A stretch of 64,000 nt of DNA from a virus. This document shows, piece after piece, positions 14,401 through 20,647 of the stretch (positions are counted from its first letter, which is position 1; each line of letters begins with the position of its first letter). Below the pieces are notes generated by a model. The model saw only the letters and a program-made list of their open reading frames with translations. It did no database searches and was not told the DNA's origin. A program made the translations under genes and the position numbers. Location of the stretch: the IMG/VR virus record IMGVR_UViG_3300012954_000009, positions 38,474-102,473 of that record; one strand, given 5' to 3'.

Positions 14401-17325
14401 AGTCTTGTTCTTTTTAAATAGCTCTTTGTTGATAGCATACTGTCTCGCAACAATTTTATCTAATTGTTCAGGATTGCTTAAATATTGTATTGCTTTATCA
14501 TATGTTTTTGCTCTACCTTTTAGTGCTTTGTAGTCTACAATTTTCTTCAATACCTCATCTATTCTTGCATTATCTACAAACCCATCTTTACTCTCTGCTA
14601 GGAACTGGACATAGTTTTGAAATACACTTCTTACTTTACCTATCTTTCTTCTATCAAAAGAACCATCTTTAGTAAGATTCTTTGGATCATTTAATATTTT
14701 TCTAATAGCATCTAAACGTTTTGCTTTGTCTACTAGTTTTTTCTTCTGTTCTTTATTTCCTTCTATGTCATCTAGAACTGCAGCTTCAGTCATTAAAGTC
14801 TGAATCTCTTTTGTAAGAGTGTCCTTATCTAATAACACTGTTAAATCAGAAGCCTCTAACTTTGATAAGATAGGATCTGCAGCTAGTTCATTATATATTT
14901 TATTTGATCTTTCAAGTGCTCTGTTGAAACCATCTTCAGTAAACATTTGCAAGAACCTAGCATGTTCAAATGCTATTTCTTTTAATGCCTCATCATTATA
15001 CTCTCTTGTTCCTTTTTCAAACTTACTTCTATCAAAAGGATTTACATACTTATCTTTATTTCTATTATATCTATCTTCATAAGTATCTATCTGACCAAGC
15101 ATGTCTGTTATCCTTTCTCTAAGCTTACCTGATTTAATTTCTTTTTTAGATGCAGGAAATGCTTCTGATAGTTCTTGATCTGTCAAGTTTAAAAAGTCTT
15201 GAAGTTGGTTTCTAAATAAACCTGCTGTTCCATTTTGGAATATGGTGTGATACTGATGAAACTTACCAAAGTCTTTTGCATCTGTAAAACCAAATTGATC
15301 TTGGTCATATAGATTTTTCTTCATTTCATTTGCAACTTCTTTTTGCACCATGAAGTTCATCTTCTGTGGATCAAATAATGCGCTAGGATCTTCTGCTTGT
15401 TTATTCCATGCTTCATTATGTGTGTCTACAAGAGACTTAATAAAATTTTCTCTCTTCTGTTTTATATCAGCCATACCTTTAGGATCAGTAACCCTTTGGT
15501 ACACATAAGGTAAAGCTTGGAAATATAGCTTTTGCGGTCCTTGCACAATACCACCCATCAAGAAACCAGACATAAATGTTTCAAAACCTTGTGCACTAAA
15601 CTGACTACCAACTGCTGATGCAACAACATTACTATGTAGATCAATACCTCCTTGCGTTGGATCATTCAATACTGCAGAATAGTAGTCTTTAGTTCCTTTT
15701 GATATAGCTTCTTGAGCAACTTCTTGAATACCCTCCGCAAGATTTTGTGAAAAGTATCTTAGACTGGCACCAGCCGCCATAGACAGTGATCCTTTTACAC
15801 CTGCAGCTTTTAATCTATTAAAATAACCTTTGATTCCCGTTCCTGCATCTTTAAATACATTCTTTGCAATTTTACCATCAGCACCAATTGTCTTAGTTCC
15901 TTGTATAATTCTTCTACCAAATCCCGTTATTCTATCATTCATTAATCTACCAAGTGACTTATTAAAACCACCCATTGCATTACCTAAGACAAACTGATTT
16001 GATAAGTATATAAGAGGAGCATTCCTCATGATTGTTCCAAATGCTGCTTTCTCTGCATTCTCAGCAATACCTTCCATTTGTTCAGGTGATATATTCTCAT
16101 TACCACTCTTGGCTCTTTCTATAAGCATACCATTAGATATCTGCTGTTGGTACACCATACCCCCTTCAAGTTTAGACTCAGCCATAGCAAGGTTTAGTGA
16201 TCTTGCATCTCTATAGAATCCTCCCATAAATTTACTGGCCTTAGCCATATTGGTAAGATTCTGAGCACCATTCTTAGCTGTATGTAAACCTTTAACAGCA
16301 GCCATAGTCTCAGGAACAAACAATGTACCTATTGCACCCCACTCACCAGCTTTAGTTGCTTTCCAAAAATCTCTTGCTTTATCAACATTATTTATCGTCT
16401 TAAGCATATTCCTTGTAGCCTTAGCCATTCTAGTAATAGCAAAACTATTTGCAATAGCTTTTCCAATTCTACCAAAATTCCACGCTGTTCTTGCAGCTGC
16501 CGGTCCTCCTGCAGCACCACCTGTAGCTAATGTTGCACCTGCTAATAATAATTCTTCTACTGCAATAGATGATATAATACCTACAGTATATCCACTATTT
16601 AAAAGCATGTTATTTGCAAAGCCACCAAAACCACCTCTAGAAGACATACCTATAGCCATTGCATCCTCAAACTCTCCAGCTGTTTTAAGATCTGGTGCAC
16701 TAAAATAAGGGTCTGCATCAAATAAGTCACCTACAGATCTATATACACTTGTAAATCCAGAACCTACAAGTCTTCCAAATTGACCCCACATTCTAGACAT
16801 ATCATCATATATATCTGAATTAGCATTATAAAATTCTTCATTATTTGCATATGGATGAAAACCTAATTCAGCAAACTTAGGATGCTCGTAATATCTATCA
16901 AAACCAGATGCTTTTCTACTAGCATATATAGGATCTTCTATAAAAGGTTTTTCTGGACCTAAATCAACTCTGCCTGGATTGTCTATTAAGTTCTGTAGAT
17001 TACGCATAACACCCTCTTCAGTACTTATATCAGCGGGAAGTTGTTGTAATCTTGGATTGTACTGACCTACACTATTTTCAGGATAAGGTGTATTCATATT
17101 AGCCAATGAAGTTGGTGCATAACTATTTATGACCGGCTTATAAGAGTCCAGCATTTTTACATAGTCAGCATCTAAGCTTGGATCAAACTCTTCTGTATTA
17201 GGTCCTTCCCACCACTGATCTGTAGGTATAAACTCAAATCTATCAGTAGGAACCGATGCAGGTACTGTACTAGCACCTAGCCCTGCTGATTCAGCATTTA
17301 TTTTTGGTTCATTTGGTAAGCTCAT
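2494..17325 (-). CDS. Giant virion RNA polymerase polyprotein (crAss-like, DFDID motif)
   Basis: This 4943-residue protein is the largest in the window. Residues 3779-3783 read DFDID within SGADFDIDKVYVQ, the metal-chelating motif of the single-chain virion RNA polymerases of crAss-like phages such as Cellulophaga phage phi14:2, which are ejected into the cell to transcribe early genes. The polymerase part probably spans about 2400-4300. Upstream, a zincin-like site H2128-E-A-F-H2132 is followed by EYLADE near 2195-2200, which would supply the third zinc ligand. Residues about 245-285 are hydrophobic and Gly/Ala-rich, a possible membrane-active segment. A domain starting YVFGDN at 4526, with later G/N-rich loops, resembles macro-like phage domains. 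The first 2000 residues are otherwise unassigned. It is more than twice my recollection of the phi14:2 enzyme (about 2200 residues), suggesting a fusion or polyprotein. Start chosen at the first ATG, 5 nt after the upstream gene. Confidence 0.88.
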   Translation of the reverse strand: MSLPNEPKINAESAGLGASTVPASVPTDRFEFIPTDQWWEGPNTEEFDPSLDADYVKMLDSYKPVINSYAPTSLANMNTPYPENSVGQYNPRLQQLPADISTEEGVMRNLQNLIDNPGRVDLGPEKPFIEDPIYASRKASGFDRYYEHPKFAELGFHPYANNEEFYNANSDIYDDMSRMWGQFGRLVGSGFTSVYRSVGDLFDADPYFSAPDLKTAGEFEDAMAIGMSSRGGFGGFANNMLLNSGYTVGIISSIAVEELLLAGATLATGGAAGGPAAARTAWNFGRIGKAIANSFAITRMAKATRNMLKTINNVDKARDFWKATKAGEWGAIGTLFVPETMAAVKGLHTAKNGAQNLTNMAKASKFMGGFYRDARSLNLAMAESKLEGGMVYQQQISNGMLIERAKSGNENISPEQMEGIAENAEKAAFGTIMRNAPLIYLSNQFVLGNAMGGFNKSLGRLMNDRITGFGRRIIQGTKTIGADGKIAKNVFKDAGTGIKGYFNRLKAAGVKGSLSMAAGASLRYFSQNLAEGIQEVAQEAISKGTKDYYSAVLNDPTQGGIDLHSNVVASAVGSQFSAQGFETFMSGFLMGGIVQGPQKLYFQALPYVYQRVTDPKGMADIKQKRENFIKSLVDTHNEAWNKQAEDPSALFDPQKMNFMVQKEVANEMKKNLYDQDQFGFTDAKDFGKFHQYHTIFQNGTAGLFRNQLQDFLNLTDQELSEAFPASKKEIKSGKLRERITDMLGQIDTYEDRYNRNKDKYVNPFDRSKFEKGTREYNDEALKEIAFEHARFLQMFTEDGFNRALERSNKIYNELAADPILSKLEASDLTVLLDKDTLTKEIQTLMTEAAVLDDIEGNKEQKKKLVDKAKRLDAIRKILNDPKNLTKDGSFDRRKIGKVRSVFQNYVQFLAESKDGFVDNARIDEVLKKIVDYKALKGRAKTYDKAIQYLSNPEQLDKIVARQYAINKELFKKNKTDFEKRVKKYINKIEANLLLNKLNDLGVYPDADQAEMFLKTGDARYLQLFFNEQGVVDPKMDKDLYLKVRAAIDNYNDSMDISDTEDVQQDPQAAETRAKETKESEDKIDSVLDNAEINAPESQTFGTDTTQNPTIKALLNKLYRKHKRDQQSLGKKAKSQAAWLNSQEAVLAVKAYEALKKYWYDKGGLKEEYKSQKDLMEAYNTDQGFTSWLVNQETNPDVKDILEAGGLTYNDFYTVEQAEDLGDGVQEVEYGGKVIGKPRGGYVVVEFSTIDPDSGDATKYWQIRTVDNKDVSEELLQAAELTPNGVYSKVGAAVKGLNTLAEKVPTSDTFAFDKDVNGNDIMLSYGTEVEDADGNKFIVTTSPTSLEKFGNLSLLPVDKVDTKGQERKDATKVIKPGEFANAYTIIDTLDFSTVPTDVSRLQISEPTKTYAHQNKGESREEAQRRYDVIMTELTPEERATIELVITVNPNGGVIGENYAYEGKSSNPYIKRKSEKYTIALKIGNPKVAKKINSILKSKGIKPSDSASGIFGYVPNDNVVIYNKQGQAIDPRTIDKDTAQNTFFGNQVNALSKIRDNFTISANFLEFVEKKLGKNSTVTVKLSDFLGTGFGFTYNEGSFSFDAPKSLTELDYYTVDGNIVILDNRYQTDVDENGKTKVTRREDFKTNIEDAEEEAAVVEKIKQDLTSQGLYKTARNMGAYVAIIKSPMGVYTLAQLNPAELTPAAVNDKFKQLIDRAVKTRQENLSDPENVSQSKRKDLVYNKKWNEDFTKDIFISTIPGYKIQLRVDPGGRIEANIIDKETGKPIILHTKGKLKGKPNPIVISQEGVAKIAESESYGDVAELFDLLNETEVAKEKGIKVTTKNMKESFDMKIPVTSSDKGVRNLVDLTTTTLDGRVRSNIRLDLTQDSASMQASEDAANVEEKKTEQEKQNTRTLEDMVAQMSEEDAPIGQISDQEYQAFIDNGKVSNERIENIARKVMTGETLSDRETAIMSDKTAQVNKKIKELASNNPQANLEIQKAKLKEDIKARKAQITEELKAAKQLKNLKKALKQDAELKRLNAELNNLIANKVISPELSVTDVTSIDEFEAWAIANLPAYITVQDIRTLANNQKAGGVRVGAFVLGLNSLAGGLNVKGTIYTGATSPFKYHEAFHGVFRMLLTDQEITKYLGIARREVRAKLRAEGKNFKEELNKFRNSADTYQNMSEARLIEEYYEEYLADEFEKFKTSPKDTNTSSEVKSLFTRILEWIKSVLGVYSKNELTELFKNIDSGKYKSAQPVENRFTQAALQGLTIEANALVPFEKIEVGDKVGFQYLDSDNANAMVRSMAAIYIQREEANTNANITREELLDDVLKDFKKLYDVGSPANENQTTERLLLMNDYSDALENFPEEIKNSVSKFLNLVDINLEDQIFVAEQKEDSQGLRNVDNWDVDASLIGGFNSLSAKLRRYIMTTTLEQQDIFGNTELTPGEKLIVPVDFAEVYNGMLKAVKNTTDPTQILKQLYVFGQTNPQTGAVVNRFFNDLGITQDKINNNQWTEGVENPLFFNALIKGMENFRVDYIFIHRNKNGRVLTYSAANRDDASSQIDKWGQAYSFLYRNSLSVDKTARDEAVSVLNVLQSAVSPNKPLGKKTKENMYKEDENGNDLFTRLSKNLSRTVGITISPTFIKYSILQRVKPENLSADEKLLLDAYQNAEPLDSEDLSNLKGTIKNNVYVFSTSEVGMQGVLKKMSMTNAPFDETIGASVFKNANGDLVYAHQKPTYHLKRMAALNNPELLEDLKTKDDDFLINNWLLNNDAFISMASAGMIGITRISGGKTGNIDITEDGVDESRSTGTTYGDFTPKDFITNLVNSYTYLFRNNTGRMDQVIITEDPVTGELVETALAPVLIRVIEASNTGDMAKLPIIKAVENKKGEIVLTDQALNVFKNQIKAEFERIKKETNPDTATERNIVDYNSGKKRNIKFTKTGYILREAKETDTFTKTVRAKTSEVQVNRIKEGDQNAFVYNEKNAKNVIKFTADNEVRNVLIQQFDKATNSFEGPIKSLGKTRVNSENRDRIINLLGAAVSNEKTDTHTNPVRIGEAQYWVESGDMRQFLKGTKEMFLYEVVRTEDNATEDTDGASEVINNYETYLESKINEAYRNGEDISFEDAIGDQAAFDNFLRDRLEQEYLNFRRKLDSVANESDLSTYIRNGLQNANGSVTPEVRLSNRLLNLTDDINYNLRQIFFNNWINASELNKVLLGDVAMTLKDPTDEVKRAKAQNAAYDSVASIIKAEEYGINHPLQKMNLFAFTEPSVDNTFNDGKTDNADAQLWMTTKAFRYMWFGLGKLSAKQADLLNRIEKGEDIAYEELVGNADQTNESYAKASEMINSKKFVYADGKTFVKMSAFVLTPEYTSTKESGFTEPKANKVRLHNLRVKLEEFEKGKETIALAAPVSALKMLKENVNPLSELDNTNAFKEDQSMVLDANFMGLQTVNPSNKLLVTDPTQVKTLVTSEQNDNTPVILNGEKTTVGKIRENYNKAVSDRVTLKYLNRRNSLFNFDIEYANELLKESIAEGEIKPDLYIYLKYAQSSLEASNATSNTLEMFSLDETGQQKYNLNNPQTVKKFEELFLSFFSKGVLAEKTTGMSLALVSDYGVRIYRRVLSVDENGMPDKHEVIREDVWERMGSKPEIVANIDEGGYQEGNDKNLDGLAGLVENAGSEGVVIIDRLRSNMKVYNDQGQYQQERYTESIMPAHHADVGNLIKDTDKAMPEAVSKMFGVRIPSQDNHSTVNIRMVDFMPTYYGSSAVFARELIEISGADFDIDKVYVQSKDFYEEDGEFFEYGKAKTEDGKYSDYIRAINNSVKKPGTGINEALLKFRNSGAEVTVDFDQGSDAGFNEDAMKALSALGLPITFEQYTEYKEKTGHEPYIEAISNEIVDYKSTLMGNEHVTNTPGEDVPITYQPAVTQPLEDLLQELAAEVPYFKQMLDNEDIDVDSPLGQLLSFEANKAGAKSIGAVVLPNLYLNLLQEYGITIEQITAGKQRTTTQLELGGKEYNSFSETQDSNGNYRNQYVLSALITAMTDNGKLRLSGKLGLNRDALATVASMTALGVPIKTSILLINHPSLRQLYYQATNKDDQFDAGIATLVRERLANLEEEFGDLSEVEVTDALLIDEIDANYKISMSKAGLAKKVKDDEFTRDQAIKEYSTLKQFQTAHSIKTYLGKLSSVMNLTNGLGATVTDIASRKQDLKDLGIGLSDKAYKVYREKRIAAKQPLIDVRPMFKNTWQGQYIKIFNEIESKILPKVFLTQTPLFKDLYNKVMTNMNSRMLTDEVKENIRIDILAYLTIKAYDKKLVDNDPVKAGSLSNSLIYPQLEGEKITDVVERLRSIDNNNFFLDSFVILENANQEGNKDGIDKAAANTFNRISDSQKVNLQSSFARLYGNLETRNDAVKIIHYMMVKDGFRYGYQSLLDAVTPFTYDTYLEQVNNVESALRDGSNRFFESTFGMNYNDLVEDFLKGYLTSASNRRDLRNTYNIATYNPNPTKIEIQSSPYKPHTVSINENTLYVFGDNASALGKDGNRSVRDNGNSFGVIYKKGLADIESNYYTNEELDTFVANFEAQLDALDSLIGQYENVKFPKYLIPRSELKALQKNSPEVFKYIKDSLNNRFGYNIADGKKAVSKSSQNANKQVAYIDETTETSKLIVNVYPGQRITQSDDFLSVRKPSNSKSGNAENTLARKNISTTLEKSGDRSYMEALLPYVIKVNVGTQDQPRYRYFELSKVQSVNPQPITAANLVSGNYAEYVEVEPMGSDSQNPIGFMFGERPTMIEVRKYVRNTTGQDTADNYGDVLDEIDKINIGDGPTDSAQKIAQGAPVEYDGKNTTVGEVPQAELVEREVTEDDIQNDNQAIAALLGNTSSSTNETTNPELTEYWDDNIQQDSKKKATLAENGINSLEDFINEYETGTYASEQEFLDKLKECYNI

Positions 17326-17330
17326 ATTAT

Positions 17331-20300
17331 TTATTTTGTACCGTTTTGTTTTGCATCTGCATCATACAGAGTGTTATTAGAGTTCATTTTATCTTCAAGA
17401 GTTATCTCAAAATATTTAACAGCATTATCTAAATGACTTTCTACTGTTCCGCCTTTATATGTACTAGCTATCCATTCATTTAAATTAAATGCTGGTGTTG
17501 CTATATCTACAAAATTACCTTCTTCTGAAGGTTTATATTGTTTGTAAGTAATCTGTGCCATATGTGCTCCATTAACATCTTGAAATACTTGAATTGAACC
17601 TCCGTTTGTAACCGAGTTAAAATATTGTTTATTATCAGAAGTGTTTATTTTATCTTGTACATATGAATAATTATACATACCATCTCTTCTTATACTTATA
17701 TCCATTTCTTTATCAAACGCAAATGTTAATGTACTATATGATGCTAAGTCTGCATTACTTATCATTGCAGGATTAGTTCCTGTTGTTTTACCTGCTTTAA
17801 TCAAAGGTAGTGTTTTTTTAACCCATTCCTGATCAAAATTAATAACATATGCTGCATGAGTCTTATCACCAACCTCTGGGTTACCATATACATTATTATA
17901 GGTTATTGTTGCTTGTGGTCTACCCGTTTGTGGTTGATCTGGATTTTGACTCCAAGATTTCATATCTCTAATGTATGATCTAAATAAGTCCATTGCTATT
18001 GTATTACTTACAGCATTAAAGTCTGCTCTAGTATTTCTACCCATATCACCAGGCTGTATAGTCATCTTTTGAGTAGGAGTCTCATTAAATTGAGTAATTA
18101 TATCCATAACTATTGATGCACCGTTTGCATCCTGATTAATCATTGCAGGATCTATATCAATATCATATTGAGGATTAATTATTAAATCACCTACACTGCC
18201 TAAATATTCTCTACCACGCATAAACTGTGTAAAATTAAATGTGGTAAAGTCATCAGTTGGGTTACCACTTACAGTAACTTGTTCTGGTGTACCGCCTTTA
18301 GTCAAAACTTCTGTAATATCTGGTGCTATAATTGAACCCTGTGATTTATTTAATGCACCATACATTAAATCATAAAGCATTGATGCATCTTTTTTAGCCT
18401 CATCTGTCATAAAGTATTTCTCTGTACCCGCTAATATTTTGGTACCATCTTTTATACTACCACTTCCATAGTATACATTTCTTTCACCAATATAGTTTTC
18501 ATCATGCCCTGAATCAGGACCAAACCAAGTATGTTGTGACCACCATCCTCGGTTACCATCAGTAAGTTTCTTTTGTCTAGCAAGGGTTACATATTCATTT
18601 ACAAACTCCTCTTTAGTTTTTAAATGATGGTTGCCATCACCTAAGTTAGTAAATAAGAAGTCTAATGGAAGTGCACCACTACCGTCTTTATTTAATGTAC
18701 CCTTATCAGGGTTTGTAAACTCTTTAACTTCACTGCTACCTTCAAATAAATCACCAGCTGCTGCCATCAAGTTATACTGATTAAAGTAGTGATTATGCAA
18801 TCTCTGATTACCTTCAATTAGTTTTGCTTCATATTGATTTACATTTTCAAACTGAGATTTAAGTTTTAGATAATCAATTCTTTTTGCTCTAGCTACTGCA
18901 TCAGATGGATCTGCATCTACTGCTGTATTATCATAAGCTAAATGCGGATACTTTTCAGCTAAAGCATTTTGATTTTCACTATTTGGTACTAGTATGCTAT
19001 TAAACTCTGCATATATTCTATCTATATCACCTTTATATTTAAAAACACCATCCGCACTTGTATTTAATAATTGATAGAAATTCTGTCCATCTGTTGAATT
19101 GACGCCACCTATAGGTAATTTTTTCTCTTCACCATCAATTGTAAGTGTGTATAAATTATCTGTAACACCCGGTTGCATAGATCTAAGGGCTGTTGTAATA
19201 GCTTTTATTTTTTGTTCTGTATTTACATTATCAAACTCTGCAACTTTGTTTAAGTTATATTTTACAATATCATATTTTCCTTCTCCATCATCTACAAAGG
19301 TAATATTACCAGGACCACCAGGTTTAGCGTTTAATGATGAATTGCTTAAAACTCCCGGTTGATTCTTAGGATCTAATGATGCCTTTAATACTTCAAGATC
19401 AATTCTGTTTTGTTGTCTTATAGCTTCTAATGCTTTAGAATATTGAAACTTTCTTTGTCTACCATACTCTGGGTTTTCCATTTTAATAGTAGTAGAAGCG
19501 TTCATCTTACCAAAAGATCTAGCAGCAGCAATCATATCATCTTTGATATTAAACTGCATTTGCATATTATAAGCTCTATTAAGAAGATCTTGTGTAGATG
19601 AACTAGTAGTAGGCATAACTCCTTCAGAAATAATATTATTGCTAGTTTCTATTCCAGCCTTTAAAGACTGATATACTTCAAACTGTTGACGCATTTGTCT
19701 TTCCTGTACAGAACCAGCAACTATACCTTTTTGTTTTTTAAATAAATCCCAACTTGCATTACTATTTGTAGATTGATTTAACTCTGTTTGCTGATTGATT
19801 TTTCTTTCACCAGCCTGTGTAGTAAACTGATTTATTGTTTTAAGAGCCCATTGTCTTTGACCCTCTTGTACAGAGTTAACAGCACCTGAATCAATCATTT
19901 TTTGTGCCGTGTTTCTACCATCAACATAGCTCTGAGTAAAATAAGCTTGTTGTACTCTTGGGTCACCAGTCAAAGTTCTTTGTAGCATTTCTAAAGCCGG
20001 ACCTGTTACAAGATCACCGTTCTCTCTTGTAATAATCCATTGACCATCAGGACTTAATTCATCCATTTTTACATTTAAACCAGACTCTTTTAATACATCT
20101 AATGACATTTGATATAAGTTAGCATTAGGTATATACTTAGGTATAGCCATGTTTAGTGCATCATCTTTTGGTGCATTAACAAAATCTTGCATCTGGTAGT
20201 CCATTGCTTGTAGTCCTGTCTGCCACCACATCTGCCTTCTATCTTTATCAGGATCGTTCATCAATCTATTAGCATAAGCTCTTTCATTTTGATATGCTTT

Positions 20301-20636
20301 AGTTCTAACCATATCACCTACAATTATATCTTCTTCAAAGAAAGGTTTAAATACAGCCTTAGCTGCATCAACATTTTGGATTAATGATAAATCCATTCCT
20401 GATATTTTTTGTAGTTTATCAGCAAGACCAGCTGTGTACTGATCTCTCATTGTCTGTGTGTCTTCTCTAGATAGTGGTGCATAGACAATCTTACTATACA
20501 TATCATTTAATTGCTGATAGTTAGTATTATATCTATTTGTTTTTATATCTAATACACTAGACAAAAACTTGTAGTCCGGAGTAAATGGTTTAAACTCCGG
20601 CATATATGATTTAGAACCTGGTATATATGTTGCCAT
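17331..20636 (-). CDS. Large cargo-type virion protein (1101 aa), function unknown
   Basis: I do not recognise a catalytic domain. The protein begins MATYIPGSKSYMPEFKPF, is rich in Gln, Asn, Tyr and Asp, has no signal peptide or clear transmembrane helix, and looks largely helical in its first 450 residues, with many Q/N/A-rich segments. It sits directly upstream of the RNA-polymerase polyprotein (5 nt gap) and after two other very large proteins. In crAss-like phages the genes between the tail muzzle and the RNA polymerase encode cargo proteins stored in the capsid and tail and ejected with the DNA, so position suggests that role. An uncharacterised internal virion protein is the safest description. 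Confidence 0.75.
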   Translation of the reverse strand: MATYIPGSKSYMPEFKPFTPDYKFLSSVLDIKTNRYNTNYQQLNDMYSKIVYAPLSREDTQTMRDQYTAGLADKLQKISGMDLSLIQNVDAAKAVFKPFFEEDIIVGDMVRTKAYQNERAYANRLMNDPDKDRRQMWWQTGLQAMDYQMQDFVNAPKDDALNMAIPKYIPNANLYQMSLDVLKESGLNVKMDELSPDGQWIITRENGDLVTGPALEMLQRTLTGDPRVQQAYFTQSYVDGRNTAQKMIDSGAVNSVQEGQRQWALKTINQFTTQAGERKINQQTELNQSTNSNASWDLFKKQKGIVAGSVQERQMRQQFEVYQSLKAGIETSNNIISEGVMPTTSSSTQDLLNRAYNMQMQFNIKDDMIAAARSFGKMNASTTIKMENPEYGRQRKFQYSKALEAIRQQNRIDLEVLKASLDPKNQPGVLSNSSLNAKPGGPGNITFVDDGEGKYDIVKYNLNKVAEFDNVNTEQKIKAITTALRSMQPGVTDNLYTLTIDGEEKKLPIGGVNSTDGQNFYQLLNTSADGVFKYKGDIDRIYAEFNSILVPNSENQNALAEKYPHLAYDNTAVDADPSDAVARAKRIDYLKLKSQFENVNQYEAKLIEGNQRLHNHYFNQYNLMAAAGDLFEGSSEVKEFTNPDKGTLNKDGSGALPLDFLFTNLGDGNHHLKTKEEFVNEYVTLARQKKLTDGNRGWWSQHTWFGPDSGHDENYIGERNVYYGSGSIKDGTKILAGTEKYFMTDEAKKDASMLYDLMYGALNKSQGSIIAPDITEVLTKGGTPEQVTVSGNPTDDFTTFNFTQFMRGREYLGSVGDLIINPQYDIDIDPAMINQDANGASIVMDIITQFNETPTQKMTIQPGDMGRNTRADFNAVSNTIAMDLFRSYIRDMKSWSQNPDQPQTGRPQATITYNNVYGNPEVGDKTHAAYVINFDQEWVKKTLPLIKAGKTTGTNPAMISNADLASYSTLTFAFDKEMDISIRRDGMYNYSYVQDKINTSDNKQYFNSVTNGGSIQVFQDVNGAHMAQITYKQYKPSEEGNFVDIATPAFNLNEWIASTYKGGTVESHLDNAVKYFEITLEDKMNSNNTLYDADAKQNGTK

Positions 20637-20647
20637 AATTTGTTTAT

